The position numbers and the translations under genes were made by a program. This document shows, piece by piece, positions 34,628-42,909 of a DNA stretch of 64,000 bases (position 1 is the stretch's first letter; every line of letters starts with the position of its first letter). A model generated the notes under the pieces. It saw only the letters and a list, made by a program, of their open reading frames with translations. It was not told the DNA's origin and searched no databases. Source of the DNA: Bin87 sp965220095 (GTDB taxonomy: Bacteria > Chloroflexota > Dehalococcoidia > Lucifugimonadales > UBA3495); NCBI GenBank assembly GCA_965220095.1, contig OZ244805.1:1302001-1366000 (forward strand), read 5' to 3'.

Positions 34628-35704
34628 GTGCTGCCCAAATTTCGCGTCAATCTGGACGAGGCCACGATGGTTCCGGGGGACGATCTGAAGTCAACCGTCG
34701 CCGCCGTTTTCGAGAAGATGGGTGTGCCGCCCGAAGACGCTCAGCTCGGCGCCGACGTGCTGGTGCTGGCCGACCTGCGCGGCGTCGATTCCCACGGTGT
34801 CTCCAATATGCTCCGCAGCTACGTAAACGGGTACACCAGCGGACAGATTAATCCCAATCCACAGCTGCGCGTTGTCCGAGAAACACCCAGCACCGCCAGC
34901 CTCGACTCCGACCGGGGCCTGGGCATCATCACCACCCCCAAGGCGATGGACATGGCCATCCGCAAGGCCGCGGAAGTGGGCATCGGCATGGTTACGCTGG
35001 GCAACGCCCGGCATCTGGGCATGGCGTCCTACCACGCCATGAAAGCGCTGGAACACGACATGATTGGCGTCTGCATGACCAGCTGCCCGCCCTCGGTGGT
35101 GCCAACATTTGGCGCCGAACCGCGTCTGGGCACCAATCCCATCGCCATCGCCGTGCCGTCGCGTAACGAGGCGCCATTTGTGTTCGACGCCGCCACCAGC
35201 ACCGTCGCCGGCAACAAGGTGGGCATCGCCCGACGCCTGGGCGTCAAGCTGGAACCGGGCTGGCTGGCCGACAGCGAGGGCACCCCCATCATGGAGGAGG
35301 CCGACGCCCCCGACAACTACACGCTGCTAACCCTGGGCAGCACCCGCGAGCTGGGCTCGCACAAGGGTTATGGCCTGTCCTGTATGGTGGACATTCTCGC
35401 CGGCGTCCTCACCGGCTTCGGCTACGGAGCGGTTCCCGGACGGCCCAACTTTGGCCACTACGTTGCCGCCTACAACATCGCCGGCTTCGACGACCCCGAC
35501 CACTTCAAGGACCAGATGGACGAATGGCTCCGCATGATGAAGACCACCCGTCCAGCGCCGGGCGAAGAGCGGGTGCTGGTGGCCGGTCAGCCAGAGGCTG
35601 AGATGGAAGAAATCCGCCGGGTCGAGGGCATCCCCCTGCACGAAGAGGTGGTGGACTGGTTCCACGACACCTGCGGCGAGCTGGGGATAGCGTGTCCTTT
35701 TTAA
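34628..35704 (+). CDS. Ldh family (malate/L-sulfolactate/ureidoglycolate) dehydrogenase
   Basis: A 358-residue NAD(P)-dependent oxidoreductase of the MDH2/LDH2 family. 'VLVLADLRGVDSHGVSNMLRSYV' is the N-terminal signature with the catalytic His. 'GNARHLGMASYHAMKALEHDMIGVCMTSCPPSVVPTFGAEPRLGTNPIAIAVP' is the family core. 'ELGSHKGYGLSCMVDILAGVLTGFGYG' follows. The 2-hydroxyacid or ureidoglycolate substrate cannot be decided. The open frame extends back to 34193, but AGGAGG fixes GTG 34628 as the start. Confidence 0.9.
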   Translation: MLPKFRVNLDEATMVPGDDLKSTVAAVFEKMGVPPEDAQLGADVLVLADLRGVDSHGVSNMLRSYVNGYTSGQINPNPQLRVVRETPSTASLDSDRGLGIITTPKAMDMAIRKAAEVGIGMVTLGNARHLGMASYHAMKALEHDMIGVCMTSCPPSVVPTFGAEPRLGTNPIAIAVPSRNEAPFVFDAATSTVAGNKVGIARRLGVKLEPGWLADSEGTPIMEEADAPDNYTLLTLGSTRELGSHKGYGLSCMVDILAGVLTGFGYGAVPGRPNFGHYVAAYNIAGFDDPDHFKDQMDEWLRMMKTTRPAPGEERVLVAGQPEAEMEEIRRVEGIPLHEEVVDWFHDTCGELGIACPF

Positions 35705-35707
35705 GGG

Positions 35708-36006
35708 ATGGCAAGAACAATGGCGAGGATCGAGCGGCTGATTCGCCAATACCCAAGGCTCTACCACATGGCTGAAGGTAGCAGTTGGCCCGCAATACAA
35801 CAGCACGGTTTACTCGGCACGTCGGCCTTGTTGGATTTGTTCCAATCATGAGGGGGCCCGGCACCTTTCAGCGTATCGCTGACTACCGGGGCGCGGAGGT
35901 CGCGGAGTTGGCGGTTGACTATTGCGTCCCAGAAATTGAGCGACATGTTCTGTCAGTCGATATTTGGCACGGGAAAACTTGGGAGCGCAACATTTGGTAC
36001 GGCTAG
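35708..36006 (+). pseudogene. Broken DUF7002-like gene
   Basis: An N-terminal piece (35708-35851, 47 codons, 'RLYHMAEGSSWPAIQQHGLLGTSALLDLFQS') ends in TGA. In another frame, from 35848, 'RGPGTFQRIADYRGAEVAELAVDYCVPEIERHVLSVDIW' continues to 36006. Both parts resemble opposite ends of one uncharacterised family that I recall as DUF7002; the middle, roughly 100 residues, is missing. It is a deletion plus frame change, so the gene is dead. It starts three bases after the dehydrogenase stop codon. Confidence 0.55.
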
Positions 36007-36132
36007 CACGGTCTCTCACTCGACCCGAACATTCGTATGGAAGCGCAGTGACAACTCACCTTCCGAAATAGGCGGCGAGTCGGCTGGCAGGACAAGAGGC
36101 GATTCTCCCAAAGGACGATATTGTTTACGGCG

Positions 36133-36321
36133 TCACAACCGCACGCGGCTGCCGAATACGGCCCCTAGCGCCGCTTTCCAGGCAGTATCGGCAAGTTCCA
36201 AAAGCGCTGTCTGCGCAGGGTTGGGGTTTTCCCAGGAAGCGAACGAAAGGAAAACTAATATTGCAATAGCGACGGCAAATATGCCGAAGCCCAAGAAGTT
36301 TCTGGTAGTCCGCAGGGGCAT
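36133..36321 (-). CDS. Small membrane protein
   Basis: A 62-residue protein. Residues about 8-28 form a membrane helix (FLGFGIFAVAIAILVFLSFA), then 'PAQTALLELADTAWKAALGAVFG' forms an amphipathic helix. The pattern resembles the 71-residue protein at 23372. The ribosome site is weak (GGAG 15 bases upstream). It lies 29 bases downstream of the 46-residue membrane peptide gene, perhaps in one operon. Function unknown. Confidence 0.5.
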   Translation of the reverse strand: MPLRTTRNFLGFGIFAVAIAILVFLSFASWENPNPAQTALLELADTAWKAALGAVFGSRVRL

Positions 36322-36350
36322 GTTACGGGACTCAACTCCCGATCCACCTG

Positions 36351-36491
36351 CTAGGCACGGTCCGTAGGTGGATTTGCAGGTGATTCTTCCTCGTCCCGCT
36401 GCAGACGCCCTTTAATGATTACCGCCAAGCTGACGACAATGGCTAAACCACTGAGTACGATCAACGCGATAGCTCCCGCTGACTCTTCCAT
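36351..36491 (-). CDS. 46-residue single-helix membrane peptide
   Basis: A very short gene with strong start signals: AAGGAGG seven bases before ATG 36491. The product begins MEESAGAIALIVLSGLAIVV, spans the membrane once (about residues 6-26), then has a basic stretch (KGRLQR) and an acidic, Pro-rich tail ending TDRA. It is followed by the small membrane gene at 36133-36321 and is divergent from the one at 36554. Function unknown. Confidence 0.6.
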   Translation of the reverse strand: MEESAGAIALIVLSGLAIVVSLAVIIKGRLQRDEEESPANPPTDRA

Positions 36492-36553
36492 TGCAGGCCT
36501 CCTTGATCAGCCGCCTGATCAGCTGTAAGTCGGTGCCGCTGAAATTTGCGGAT

Positions 36554-36787
36554 ATGCTAACATCGTCACAACGACGATTTCTGCGGTTGGTGCGACAGGT
36601 GGCTTCCCTAACAGACTGGCTTGCTCGGGCAATTTTATTCATCGGCATTCCCGCCGCCATTCTGGTTGGGTTGGATGTTGGCGCTACATGGCACGCCCCG
36701 CAATGGCTTCTTATAGTCGCATATTGGGCGATTGGCCTTATCCTGTTAATGGGGATCGTGGTGGGCGCGTTCAACTTGCGTCGTTAG
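36554..36787 (+). CDS. Small two-helix membrane protein
   Basis: A 77-residue protein from ATG 36554 (the frame is open from a TTG at 36491). A basic N-terminus (SSQRRFLRLVRQ) precedes two membrane helices (LARAILFIGIPAAILVGLDVG; WLLIVAYWAIGLILLMGIVVGAF) and a short RR tail. It ends nine bases before the stop of the convergent flavin monooxygenase gene. The ribosome site is weak. Function unknown. Confidence 0.5.
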   Translation: MLTSSQRRFLRLVRQVASLTDWLARAILFIGIPAAILVGLDVGATWHAPQWLLIVAYWAIGLILLMGIVVGAFNLRR

Positions 36788-36796
36788 TTGGGTACT

Positions 36797-37927
36797 CTAA
36801 TCTTCCTTCAGCGCCGGTATTACCTCTTTGCCGAAGAGTTCCAGGGAGCGCATGGTGTCCTGGTGGGACAGGCGGCCGCCCTGGGCTTCCAGCAGCAGCG
36901 AACCCACGCCCAGTTCGTCCCGGATGTGCCGCAGCTTGCGGGTGACGGTCTCCGGGCTGCCCACCACCAGGTGATTGCGTTCCTGCAACTCCTCGTAGGA
37001 CAGCTCGTGCAGCGGCGTCGGGCGTCGGGCCGCCACGGCTGCTGCGCCAGCCCGGGAGGTGTACCCTGGCGGCGACCAGTATTCCCGCGGCCCGCGCAGG
37101 GGATAGTTCATGCGCCACAGGAACGCCTTGCCCGACTCCTGGGCCTTCTCGTCGGTGTCATTGACGTGGCAGCAGATCATGAAAGCGAATTTCTCCGGCC
37201 CCGGTTCCCAACCGTCGGCGGCGGCATATTCCCGGTAGCGGGCGAACAGGTTTTTCGCCACGTCCAGCGGGGTCAGGAAGGCGGCGTAGGTGTAACGATG
37301 CTGCGCCGTCCACTCCACCGTCTCGGGGCTGCCGGTGCCCGGAACCCAGATCGGCGGGTGGGGTTTCTGGATCGGCAGCATCCACGGGTTCACCGCCCGA
37401 TAGTGGTAGTGATTCCCCTCCCACCGGAACGGCCCGGGCGTCGTCCACGTCTTGATCACCAGGTCGTGGCATTCCTCGAACCGCTCCCGGTTGTGGATTG
37501 GGTTCGTGTTGTTGGCCCACGACTCGATGCCGATGCCCCGCACGAACCCGGAGATGATGCGCCCGCCGGAGATGACGTCCAGCATGGCGATCTCCTCGGC
37601 CAGCCGCACCGGATTATCCGACGTGGGCAGCATGTTGCCGAGCATGAGGATTTTGGCCCGGTTGGTAATTCGCGCCAGAATACCGCCCGTGATGTTCACC
37701 TCAACGTCCATGCACGACGGCGTGTTGTGGTGCTCGTTAATCATCAACCCGTCGAACCCCACCTCTTCGGCGTACTGATATTCGTCCAGGTACCGGTTCA
37801 TCAGCCCGCTGGCCGTTTGGGGGTCGAAGTAGGTATTGGGGAAGGTCAGCCGCATCGACGGAAACTTCTCCGCCTCCGACTCCGGAAACTCGGCATAAGG
37901 AAATTCGGTGAAGTAGAAAACGTCCAT
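36797..37927 (-). CDS. Luciferase-like (LLM class) flavin-dependent monooxygenase
   Basis: A 376-residue TIM-barrel flavoprotein of the bacterial luciferase superfamily. 'EEVGFDGLMINEHHNTPSCMDVEVNITGGILARITNRAKILMLGNMLP' and 'RLAEEIAMLDVISGGRIISGFVRGIGIESWANNTNP' are diagnostic, and 'PHPPIWVPGTGSPETVEW' is the late signature. These enzymes use reduced flavin and O2 to oxidise aldehydes, sulfonates or other small organics. It is about 40-45% identical by eye to the gene at 39697, so they are paralogues. GGAGG precedes the ATG. Confidence 0.9.
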   Translation of the reverse strand: MDVFYFTEFPYAEFPESEAEKFPSMRLTFPNTYFDPQTASGLMNRYLDEYQYAEEVGFDGLMINEHHNTPSCMDVEVNITGGILARITNRAKILMLGNMLPTSDNPVRLAEEIAMLDVISGGRIISGFVRGIGIESWANNTNPIHNRERFEECHDLVIKTWTTPGPFRWEGNHYHYRAVNPWMLPIQKPHPPIWVPGTGSPETVEWTAQHRYTYAAFLTPLDVAKNLFARYREYAAADGWEPGPEKFAFMICCHVNDTDEKAQESGKAFLWRMNYPLRGPREYWSPPGYTSRAGAAAVAARRPTPLHELSYEELQERNHLVVGSPETVTRKLRHIRDELGVGSLLLEAQGGRLSHQDTMRSLELFGKEVIPALKED

Positions 37928-37970
37928 AATATTGCCTCCGGGTGATCAGGCGTCGCCGCGTGCGCTGGGA

Positions 37971-38534
37971 TTACCAATCCAGTATATCCCGCACTGTACA
38001 GCGGAATTCGGGCAGCACGGTCCCGCCGTCCAGTGTGTCGTCTTCAGTATAGATAACCGTTGACCCTTCCAGCACGTGGGCCGCGACTATGCGCTCTACC
38101 GGATAAACCGCCCAGACCAGTGGTACGCCGAAGCTTTGCCACATCGCTACTCGCTCCGCAACTTCCCGAGGCTGATCGCTCGGCGACACTATCTCAACCA
38201 CCAGGTCGGGGACGACTTCATAATAGCCGCGCACCTTCACATCCAGCGGCAGAGTTTCGGCGGAGAAATAAGCAACGTCCGGCTCCCGTACCGTATCCGG
38301 ATCCCGCTCCAGCCGAACACCGGCATCGGAGCCGGTCACTCGACCCAACCGGCGTGGACGGACATACGCCCGCAGTTCACCGCCCAAAGCCATGGCAATT
38401 TCACCGTGCTCCCCGCCTACTGACATGGTTTCTTTCAATACCCCCCGCACCAATTCGCCCTTGACGCCCTGGCTATCTAGGCGGAGTAAATCATCGGCGG
38501 TCAGCAGCTGTTGTTCAGTTCCTGCCGTTGTCAT
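37971..38534 (-). CDS. Uma2-family protein, basic motif altered
   Basis: A 187-residue Uma2 protein without the coiled-coil tail. 'LRLDSQGVKGELVRGVL', 'REPDVAYFS' and 'PDLVVEIVSPSDQPREVAERVAMWQSFGVPLVWAVYP' follow the family, but the position usually occupied by the catalytic Lys in 'KvxxY' reads Arg (ERVAMW). The active site may be changed. The start lacks a strong ribosome site. It lies between two flavin monooxygenase genes, 43 bases upstream of the one at 36797 and transcribed towards it. Confidence 0.85.
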   Translation of the reverse strand: MTTAGTEQQLLTADDLLRLDSQGVKGELVRGVLKETMSVGGEHGEIAMALGGELRAYVRPRRLGRVTGSDAGVRLERDPDTVREPDVAYFSAETLPLDVKVRGYYEVVPDLVVEIVSPSDQPREVAERVAMWQSFGVPLVWAVYPVERIVAAHVLEGSTVIYTEDDTLDGGTVLPEFRCTVRDILDW

Positions 38535-38639
38535 AGTTGCACCACAGCAATTCGGGTTGTGCGCTCGACCTTACCCGCTCGTCCTGACCCTGTTGAAGGA
38601 TGGTCGTCGGTAGTTCGACAAGCTCACCATGAGCGGATG

Positions 38640-38782
38640 CAGGGCCTTTCAGTTCTCAAAGATTTACTCCGTCATTCCCGCGAAAGCGGGAATCCAGAAT
38701 GTCTTTACCGCACAGGGTGCTGGATTTCGGCTTGCGCCAGAATGGCGAAATCGAGGAAATCGAGAAGAACTGAAAGACCCTG
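38640..38782. repeat. CAGGG-ended MITE, family E
   Basis: A 143-base element with 17-base inverted repeats (CAGGGCCTTTCAGTTCT / CAGGGTCTTTCAGTTCT) and a perfect 10-base target duplication TGAGCGGATG at 38630-38639 and 38783-38792. It shares the CAGGG terminus and the duplication length with family A, which suggests one transposase mobilises both. No gene inside. Confidence 0.85.
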
Positions 38783-38802
38783 TGAGCGGATGGGATAGAG
38801 CT

Positions 38803-39582
38803 TTACAAAAAGGCCAGCGCGGTTTGCACGAAGTCGTCGGGCTTTTCGATTTGCGGCGAGTGACCACAATTCGATATGACCGTAACCTGCGAGCCGGCGA
38901 TGGCCTGCTGGTACAAATCGGCGCACTCCACCGGCACCAGCGCATCCTGTTCGCCCCACACGATGTGGGTCGGCACGCTGACCCGCCCCAGCTTGGCCGG
39001 CAGTCGGGGGTTGTACATGTACGGCTTCCAGGTGAGGCGGATCGCCATTTCCCGGTCGCCCTCGGCCTGGTTGGCCTGCTCGGGCGTGGGGTCGGAGCCG
39101 AACATCTCGTCCCACTCCGGCACCTGGGACGGGTCGTGGTACACCAGGTCCCGCACCTGCGCCGGACTGATGATGAAGATGTCGGTTATCTCGCCATCCT
39201 GGGGCTTGATCCCGGCAGCGCCCACCAGCATGACCTTGCTGAAGGCATGGCCAGTCATCGACAGCATCTCGGCAGCCAGCCAGCCGCCCATGGAGAAGCC
39301 GATGGCGCGCACGTTCTCCAGGCCTTCCTGCTCCTGGAACCAGGTGTAGAAACAGGCCAGATCCTGCATCGACTCTACCCAGTTGGGCCGGTCGCTCTTG
39401 CCGTATCCGGGATGGGACGGCAGGTAGACGGTAAAATTGTCGGCCAGGGCTTGGGCGTATCGTCGCGGACCGGCATTGCCGCCGGCTCCGTGCAGCACCA
39501 GCAGCGGGTCGCCGCTGCCGCCCTTGAAGACCTGCAGGTTGCTGCCCGCCACGGAAATCGTTTCCTCAGTAAAATTCGCCAT
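38803..39582 (-). CDS. Alpha/beta-fold hydrolase
   Basis: A 259-residue hydrolase. 'LLVLHGAGGNAGPRR' forms the oxyanion hole, 'AIGFSMGGWLAAEML' the nucleophile elbow, 'VWGEQDALVP' the Asp and 'NCGHSPQIEKPDDF' the His, giving a complete catalytic triad. It resembles C-C bond hydrolases of aromatic meta-cleavage pathways, but no such pathway is nearby. The frame opens at 39648, but Met 39582 begins the conserved domain and follows AAGGAG. It lies between two LLM monooxygenase genes on the same strand. Confidence 0.88.
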   Translation of the reverse strand: MANFTEETISVAGSNLQVFKGGSGDPLLVLHGAGGNAGPRRYAQALADNFTVYLPSHPGYGKSDRPNWVESMQDLACFYTWFQEQEGLENVRAIGFSMGGWLAAEMLSMTGHAFSKVMLVGAAGIKPQDGEITDIFIISPAQVRDLVYHDPSQVPEWDEMFGSDPTPEQANQAEGDREMAIRLTWKPYMYNPRLPAKLGRVSVPTHIVWGEQDALVPVECADLYQQAIAGSQVTVISNCGHSPQIEKPDDFVQTALAFL

Positions 39583-39696
39583 TCCTGTATCGCTCCTTGA
39601 AATCGACGATTCTAATATTGCCACCCTCCATCCGGCCCCCTCTCCCATCCAGGGAGAGGGTTGGGGTGAGGGTGATCTCCTTGGTTGACTGCTGCG

Positions 39697-40956
39697 TCAG
39701 GCAGTGGGCGGAAACGTCAAGCCGGGCATCGCCTCCAGACCGCCGGCTTCCATCTTCTGGAAGGGGTCGGTGAGTTCCAGCTCTTCGCCAATCTCCCGCA
39801 GCGCCGGCAAGACCTCCTGGCCCATGAGTTCCAGGCAGCGCATGGTGTCCTCGTGGCCGATGGCGCCGTCGTTGGTCCACACGGCCAGGATGCCGGGACG
39901 CATGTAGCTCAGCACCTCGCGTAGCTGGGAGACAACCGTTTCGGGGCTCCCGATGATCCAGCGCTTGGAGTCGAGAATCTCGTCATAGTGCGCCGAGTCG
40001 AGGCCACCCACCCGGAACGGGTCGCTGCGAATCTGCTCGCGCAGGCGCAGGAAGCGCGGGTCGTCGCTGCGGCTGCCGTAGCCCACCGGCGACGCGTAGT
40101 CCCGTGGCAGCGGAATCCGGCCCACGCCGATGTTGCCCACCATGTAGCCCTTGCCCACGTCGTAGGCTTTCTCGTCGGTGTCCTGCACATGGATGCGAAC
40201 CAGGTAGCCGAAGTTCTCGGGGCCGGGTTCGTAGCCGTGCTGGCGGGCGGTCTCCGCGTAGATGGATTTCATGTCCTGGGTGCCCTGTGGGTCGGTTTCC
40301 AGGAAGATGTAGGGATAGTTGCGCTCGGCGCACCACACCAGGGTTTCGGGGCTGCCCGTGCCGGGGATCCAGATGGGCGGGTGCGGCTTCTGCAGCGGCA
40401 CCTGGAAGGGGTTGACGACGCGGAACTGGTAATGCTCGCCTTCCCAGCGGAAGGGTCCCGGCGTGGTCCAGGTTTTTACGACCAGGTCGTGGGCCTCTTC
40501 GAATCGGGCGCGGTTGTACAGGGGGTTGGTGTTGGTGGCCAGGCTTTCCACACCGGTGCCGCGCACGAATCCTGATACCAGCCGGCCGCCGGAAATCATG
40601 TCGATTTCGGCCAGTTCCTCGGCCAGACGGAGGGGGTTGTCGAAGATTGGCAGCGGATTGCCCAGCAGCACAATCTTCGGTTTCGTGGTGGTGCGGGCCA
40701 GAATTGCGGCTTCCAGATTCATGGTGGCGCCGAGGCAGGTCGGCGTGTTGTGGTGCTCGTTGAGCATCAACCCATCGAAGCCCACTTCCTCCGAGTACTG
40801 GTACTCATCGAGGTACATATTGTAGAGGTAGTGCCCTTCCTGCGGGTCAAAGTTCGAATTGGAGAAGGTGAGTCGCACCGCCTCGTTGGGCGAATTGCGG
40901 ACATCCTGCTCGGTGTAATTCACATAAGCCCGCTCGGTAAACCGCATCAAAAACAT
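39697..40956 (-). CDS. Luciferase-like (LLM class) flavin-dependent monooxygenase
   Basis: A 419-residue paralogue of the gene at 36797, with the same landmarks ('FDGLMLNEHHNTPTCLGATMNLEAAILARTT', 'ISGGRLVSGFVRGTGVESLATNTNPLYNRARFEEAHDLVVKTWTTPGPFRWEGEHY', 'PHPPIWIPGTGSPETLVW') plus about 40 extra residues at the C-terminus. Reduced flavin is presumably supplied by a separate reductase, not seen here. ATG 40956 has AAGGAGG at seven bases; the frame is open 28 codons further upstream. Confidence 0.9.
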   Translation of the reverse strand: MFLMRFTERAYVNYTEQDVRNSPNEAVRLTFSNSNFDPQEGHYLYNMYLDEYQYSEEVGFDGLMLNEHHNTPTCLGATMNLEAAILARTTTKPKIVLLGNPLPIFDNPLRLAEELAEIDMISGGRLVSGFVRGTGVESLATNTNPLYNRARFEEAHDLVVKTWTTPGPFRWEGEHYQFRVVNPFQVPLQKPHPPIWIPGTGSPETLVWCAERNYPYIFLETDPQGTQDMKSIYAETARQHGYEPGPENFGYLVRIHVQDTDEKAYDVGKGYMVGNIGVGRIPLPRDYASPVGYGSRSDDPRFLRLREQIRSDPFRVGGLDSAHYDEILDSKRWIIGSPETVVSQLREVLSYMRPGILAVWTNDGAIGHEDTMRCLELMGQEVLPALREIGEELELTDPFQKMEAGGLEAMPGLTFPPTA

Positions 40957-41225
40957 ACGATAGCCTCCTTCAGGCGCTGGGTTGCGATGGGGGCTTAACC
41001 GCAAAAAGTGGCAAAGCCGACGCTTCGCCACATAATACACCCATTGGGCAAGGGGTGTGGGGGCGCCCGGTCAGGGCCTTCGGATTATCCCGTCATTCCG
41101 GCCTTGAGCGGGAGTCCAGAGTCCGCCAACTAACATGGATGGACAGGACAGACAGGATCAGGACGCGCCGTAGGCTCCCTCTCCCCTGGTGGGAGAGGGT
41201 TGGGGTGAGGGGGATTCCCCCAACG

Positions 41226-42146
41226 TCACACATCCTCGGCAAAATAGTTTTCGTCCAGCTTCTTAATTTCGTAGGTGTACTCGGTTACTACGCCGACGCC
41301 GTATCGAATCATGAGCCTGGCTAATTCGTTGCCATCAACCAGCCGGATAAACTTGTTGCCGGCTGAGATATTCTGTGCAGTTTGTTGGGCAGTGCTGCTG
41401 AACGTAGATGTGGTAATGAACACGCCTTTGGTTGCACCCTGTGCGTCCAGACTCCCAGAGAAATTACGAATTTCGGGCTCACCGACCGAGCCGGCAGTGT
41501 ATCTTTTGGCCTGAATATAAACCTTATCCAGGCCAAGGGCGTCTTGGGTAATTACCCCATCGATGCCGCCGTCTCCGCTACGCCCCACTGCCTCTCCTAT
41601 ACCGTAACCCATTTTCTCCAGCAACGCGACTGCAACCTTTTCGAACTGCTCAGGGGTCATACTAATCAGGATTGTTGAAAGTTCACTAGCTAAATCGCTC
41701 TCTATTTTCCTGTGGGCGTGTCTCATTAATTCTTGAGGCGGGATTTCTTCAACGGCCTCTTCGCTGCCCTCATAGAGTTCCGAAGCTAGACTCTCGGTAC
41801 TGTTTGCCTGCAAAGCGCGCGCAAGTTCCACTAGTTGGCGTCTAACAATCGGACCATCGTGGCTGACCAGAAATTTACGTCCGGGCTCAGTAATTTGAAA
41901 GTATCCTCTTCGCGGCCTTTGGAGCAAACCAGCTTCGCTAAGCTGATCAGCAGCACCCGTAGTTACCCGGTATTCAAATTTCTTCACGGTGCCTGAACCA
42001 CCAAACACTTCCAGCCGATCCGCCTGGGTTGCATCAAGACGGCTCACAGTTGCTTCGATCAGATCCTGCCTCGAGATTTGCCCTACGGATTCTAACACGA
42101 TTTCCAATACAGGACGATAAAATTCCGCTTGACTCGGAACTACCAT
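41226..42146 (-). CDS. Mrr-like type IV restriction endonuclease
   Basis: A 306-residue protein. Residues 1-90 are the winged-helix Mrr N-terminal domain ('LEIVLESVGQISRQDLIEATVSRL', 'LLQRPRRGYFQITEPGRKFL'). Residues about 165-265 are the Mrr catalytic domain: 'EQFEKVAVALLEKMGYG', 'GRSGDGGIDGVI' (Asp) and 'VYIQAKRYT' (the Q-x-K pair). Such enzymes cut methylated DNA. It is the last gene of a tight three-gene minus-strand operon with a Uma2 protein (three-base gap) and an LLM monooxygenase. Confidence 0.9.
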   Translation of the reverse strand: MVVPSQAEFYRPVLEIVLESVGQISRQDLIEATVSRLDATQADRLEVFGGSGTVKKFEYRVTTGAADQLSEAGLLQRPRRGYFQITEPGRKFLVSHDGPIVRRQLVELARALQANSTESLASELYEGSEEAVEEIPPQELMRHAHRKIESDLASELSTILISMTPEQFEKVAVALLEKMGYGIGEAVGRSGDGGIDGVITQDALGLDKVYIQAKRYTAGSVGEPEIRNFSGSLDAQGATKGVFITTSTFSSTAQQTAQNISAGNKFIRLVDGNELARLMIRYGVGVVTEYTYEIKKLDENYFAEDV

Positions 42147-42149
42147 AAT

Positions 42150-42908
42150 CTACTCCCCCACCAACCCTCGCTGTTCCGCCTCCAGCTCCCATATCCGCTC
42201 TTGCGCTTCCTGGATGGCCGCTTCCCGTTCCCGCAATGCCGCCTGCGCCGCCTCCATCGCCAAACGCACACCCCGTCGGTCCAGCAGGACTTTGCCAGTC
42301 TCCGGATCCTGCAGCTCCAGCCAGCCATCGTTCCACCGCAAATTCAGGCCCAGCAGCGGGCTGTACCCCCAGCTGATGCCTTCCGCATCCGTATGGATGT
42401 CAAAAGGCCGGTAGGCGCCGTTATCCAGGTATTCCCCTGCCAGCGCAGCCCCGTACATCTCGCCGCCACTGCCATCGAACCGCCAGTATTCAGGAACGCC
42501 CAGCGCGGCGTACAGGTCGCGCTTTCCGCCCACGTCGTTATCCGCCGTGCTTTCCGACGCCACTTCCAGCACGAAATCCGGCGGCTTGCCCGCTTCCCAT
42601 AGCACGTAGCCGTTGCGCCGGTAAAGAGCTTCCGCGTCAACGCCAAAAGCGACGCAAACGTCAGGCTGAACCCGCCGGTTCCCATCACTGGGGTCGTAAT
42701 AGATTGGGACGTTGAACTCCACCAGAACCTGCGGGCTCCTTAGCAGGTCGACTAAAATTTGTAACGTGTGAAAGATGAAACGATTCTGCTGCATTGGATC
42801 AGGTATTGGTTCCGGGTCCGGCAACGATGGCGCGTCCGGCCCGAAAAATGGGTCCAAGTCGGGGATTTCTACGCTGTGCGGGGGCGCATAGGAATACTTG
42901 GTCGTCAT
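42150..42908 (-). CDS. Uma2-family PD-(D/E)xK protein with C-terminal coiled coil
   Basis: A 252-residue protein. The Pro-rich N-terminus (residues 1-40) precedes the Uma2 core: 'RRVQPDVCVAFGVD', 'PDFVLEVASESTADNDVGGKRDLYAALGVPEYWRFD', with the catalytic Asp, Glu and Lys all present. A coiled coil (LAMEAAQAALREREAAIQEAQERIWELEAE) closes it. It lies two bases after the LLM gene stop and three bases before the Mrr-like ATG, so the three are surely cotranscribed. Role unknown. Confidence 0.9.
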   Translation of the reverse strand: MTTKYSYAPPHSVEIPDLDPFFGPDAPSLPDPEPIPDPMQQNRFIFHTLQILVDLLRSPQVLVEFNVPIYYDPSDGNRRVQPDVCVAFGVDAEALYRRNGYVLWEAGKPPDFVLEVASESTADNDVGGKRDLYAALGVPEYWRFDGSGGEMYGAALAGEYLDNGAYRPFDIHTDAEGISWGYSPLLGLNLRWNDGWLELQDPETGKVLLDRRGVRLAMEAAQAALREREAAIQEAQERIWELEAEQRGLVGE

Positions 42909-42909
42909 C

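Noticed and set aside
35849..35851. TGA in the DUF7002-like gene as a second selenocysteine codon
   Set aside because: The homologous sequence continues in another frame after a large gap, and there is no redox motif.
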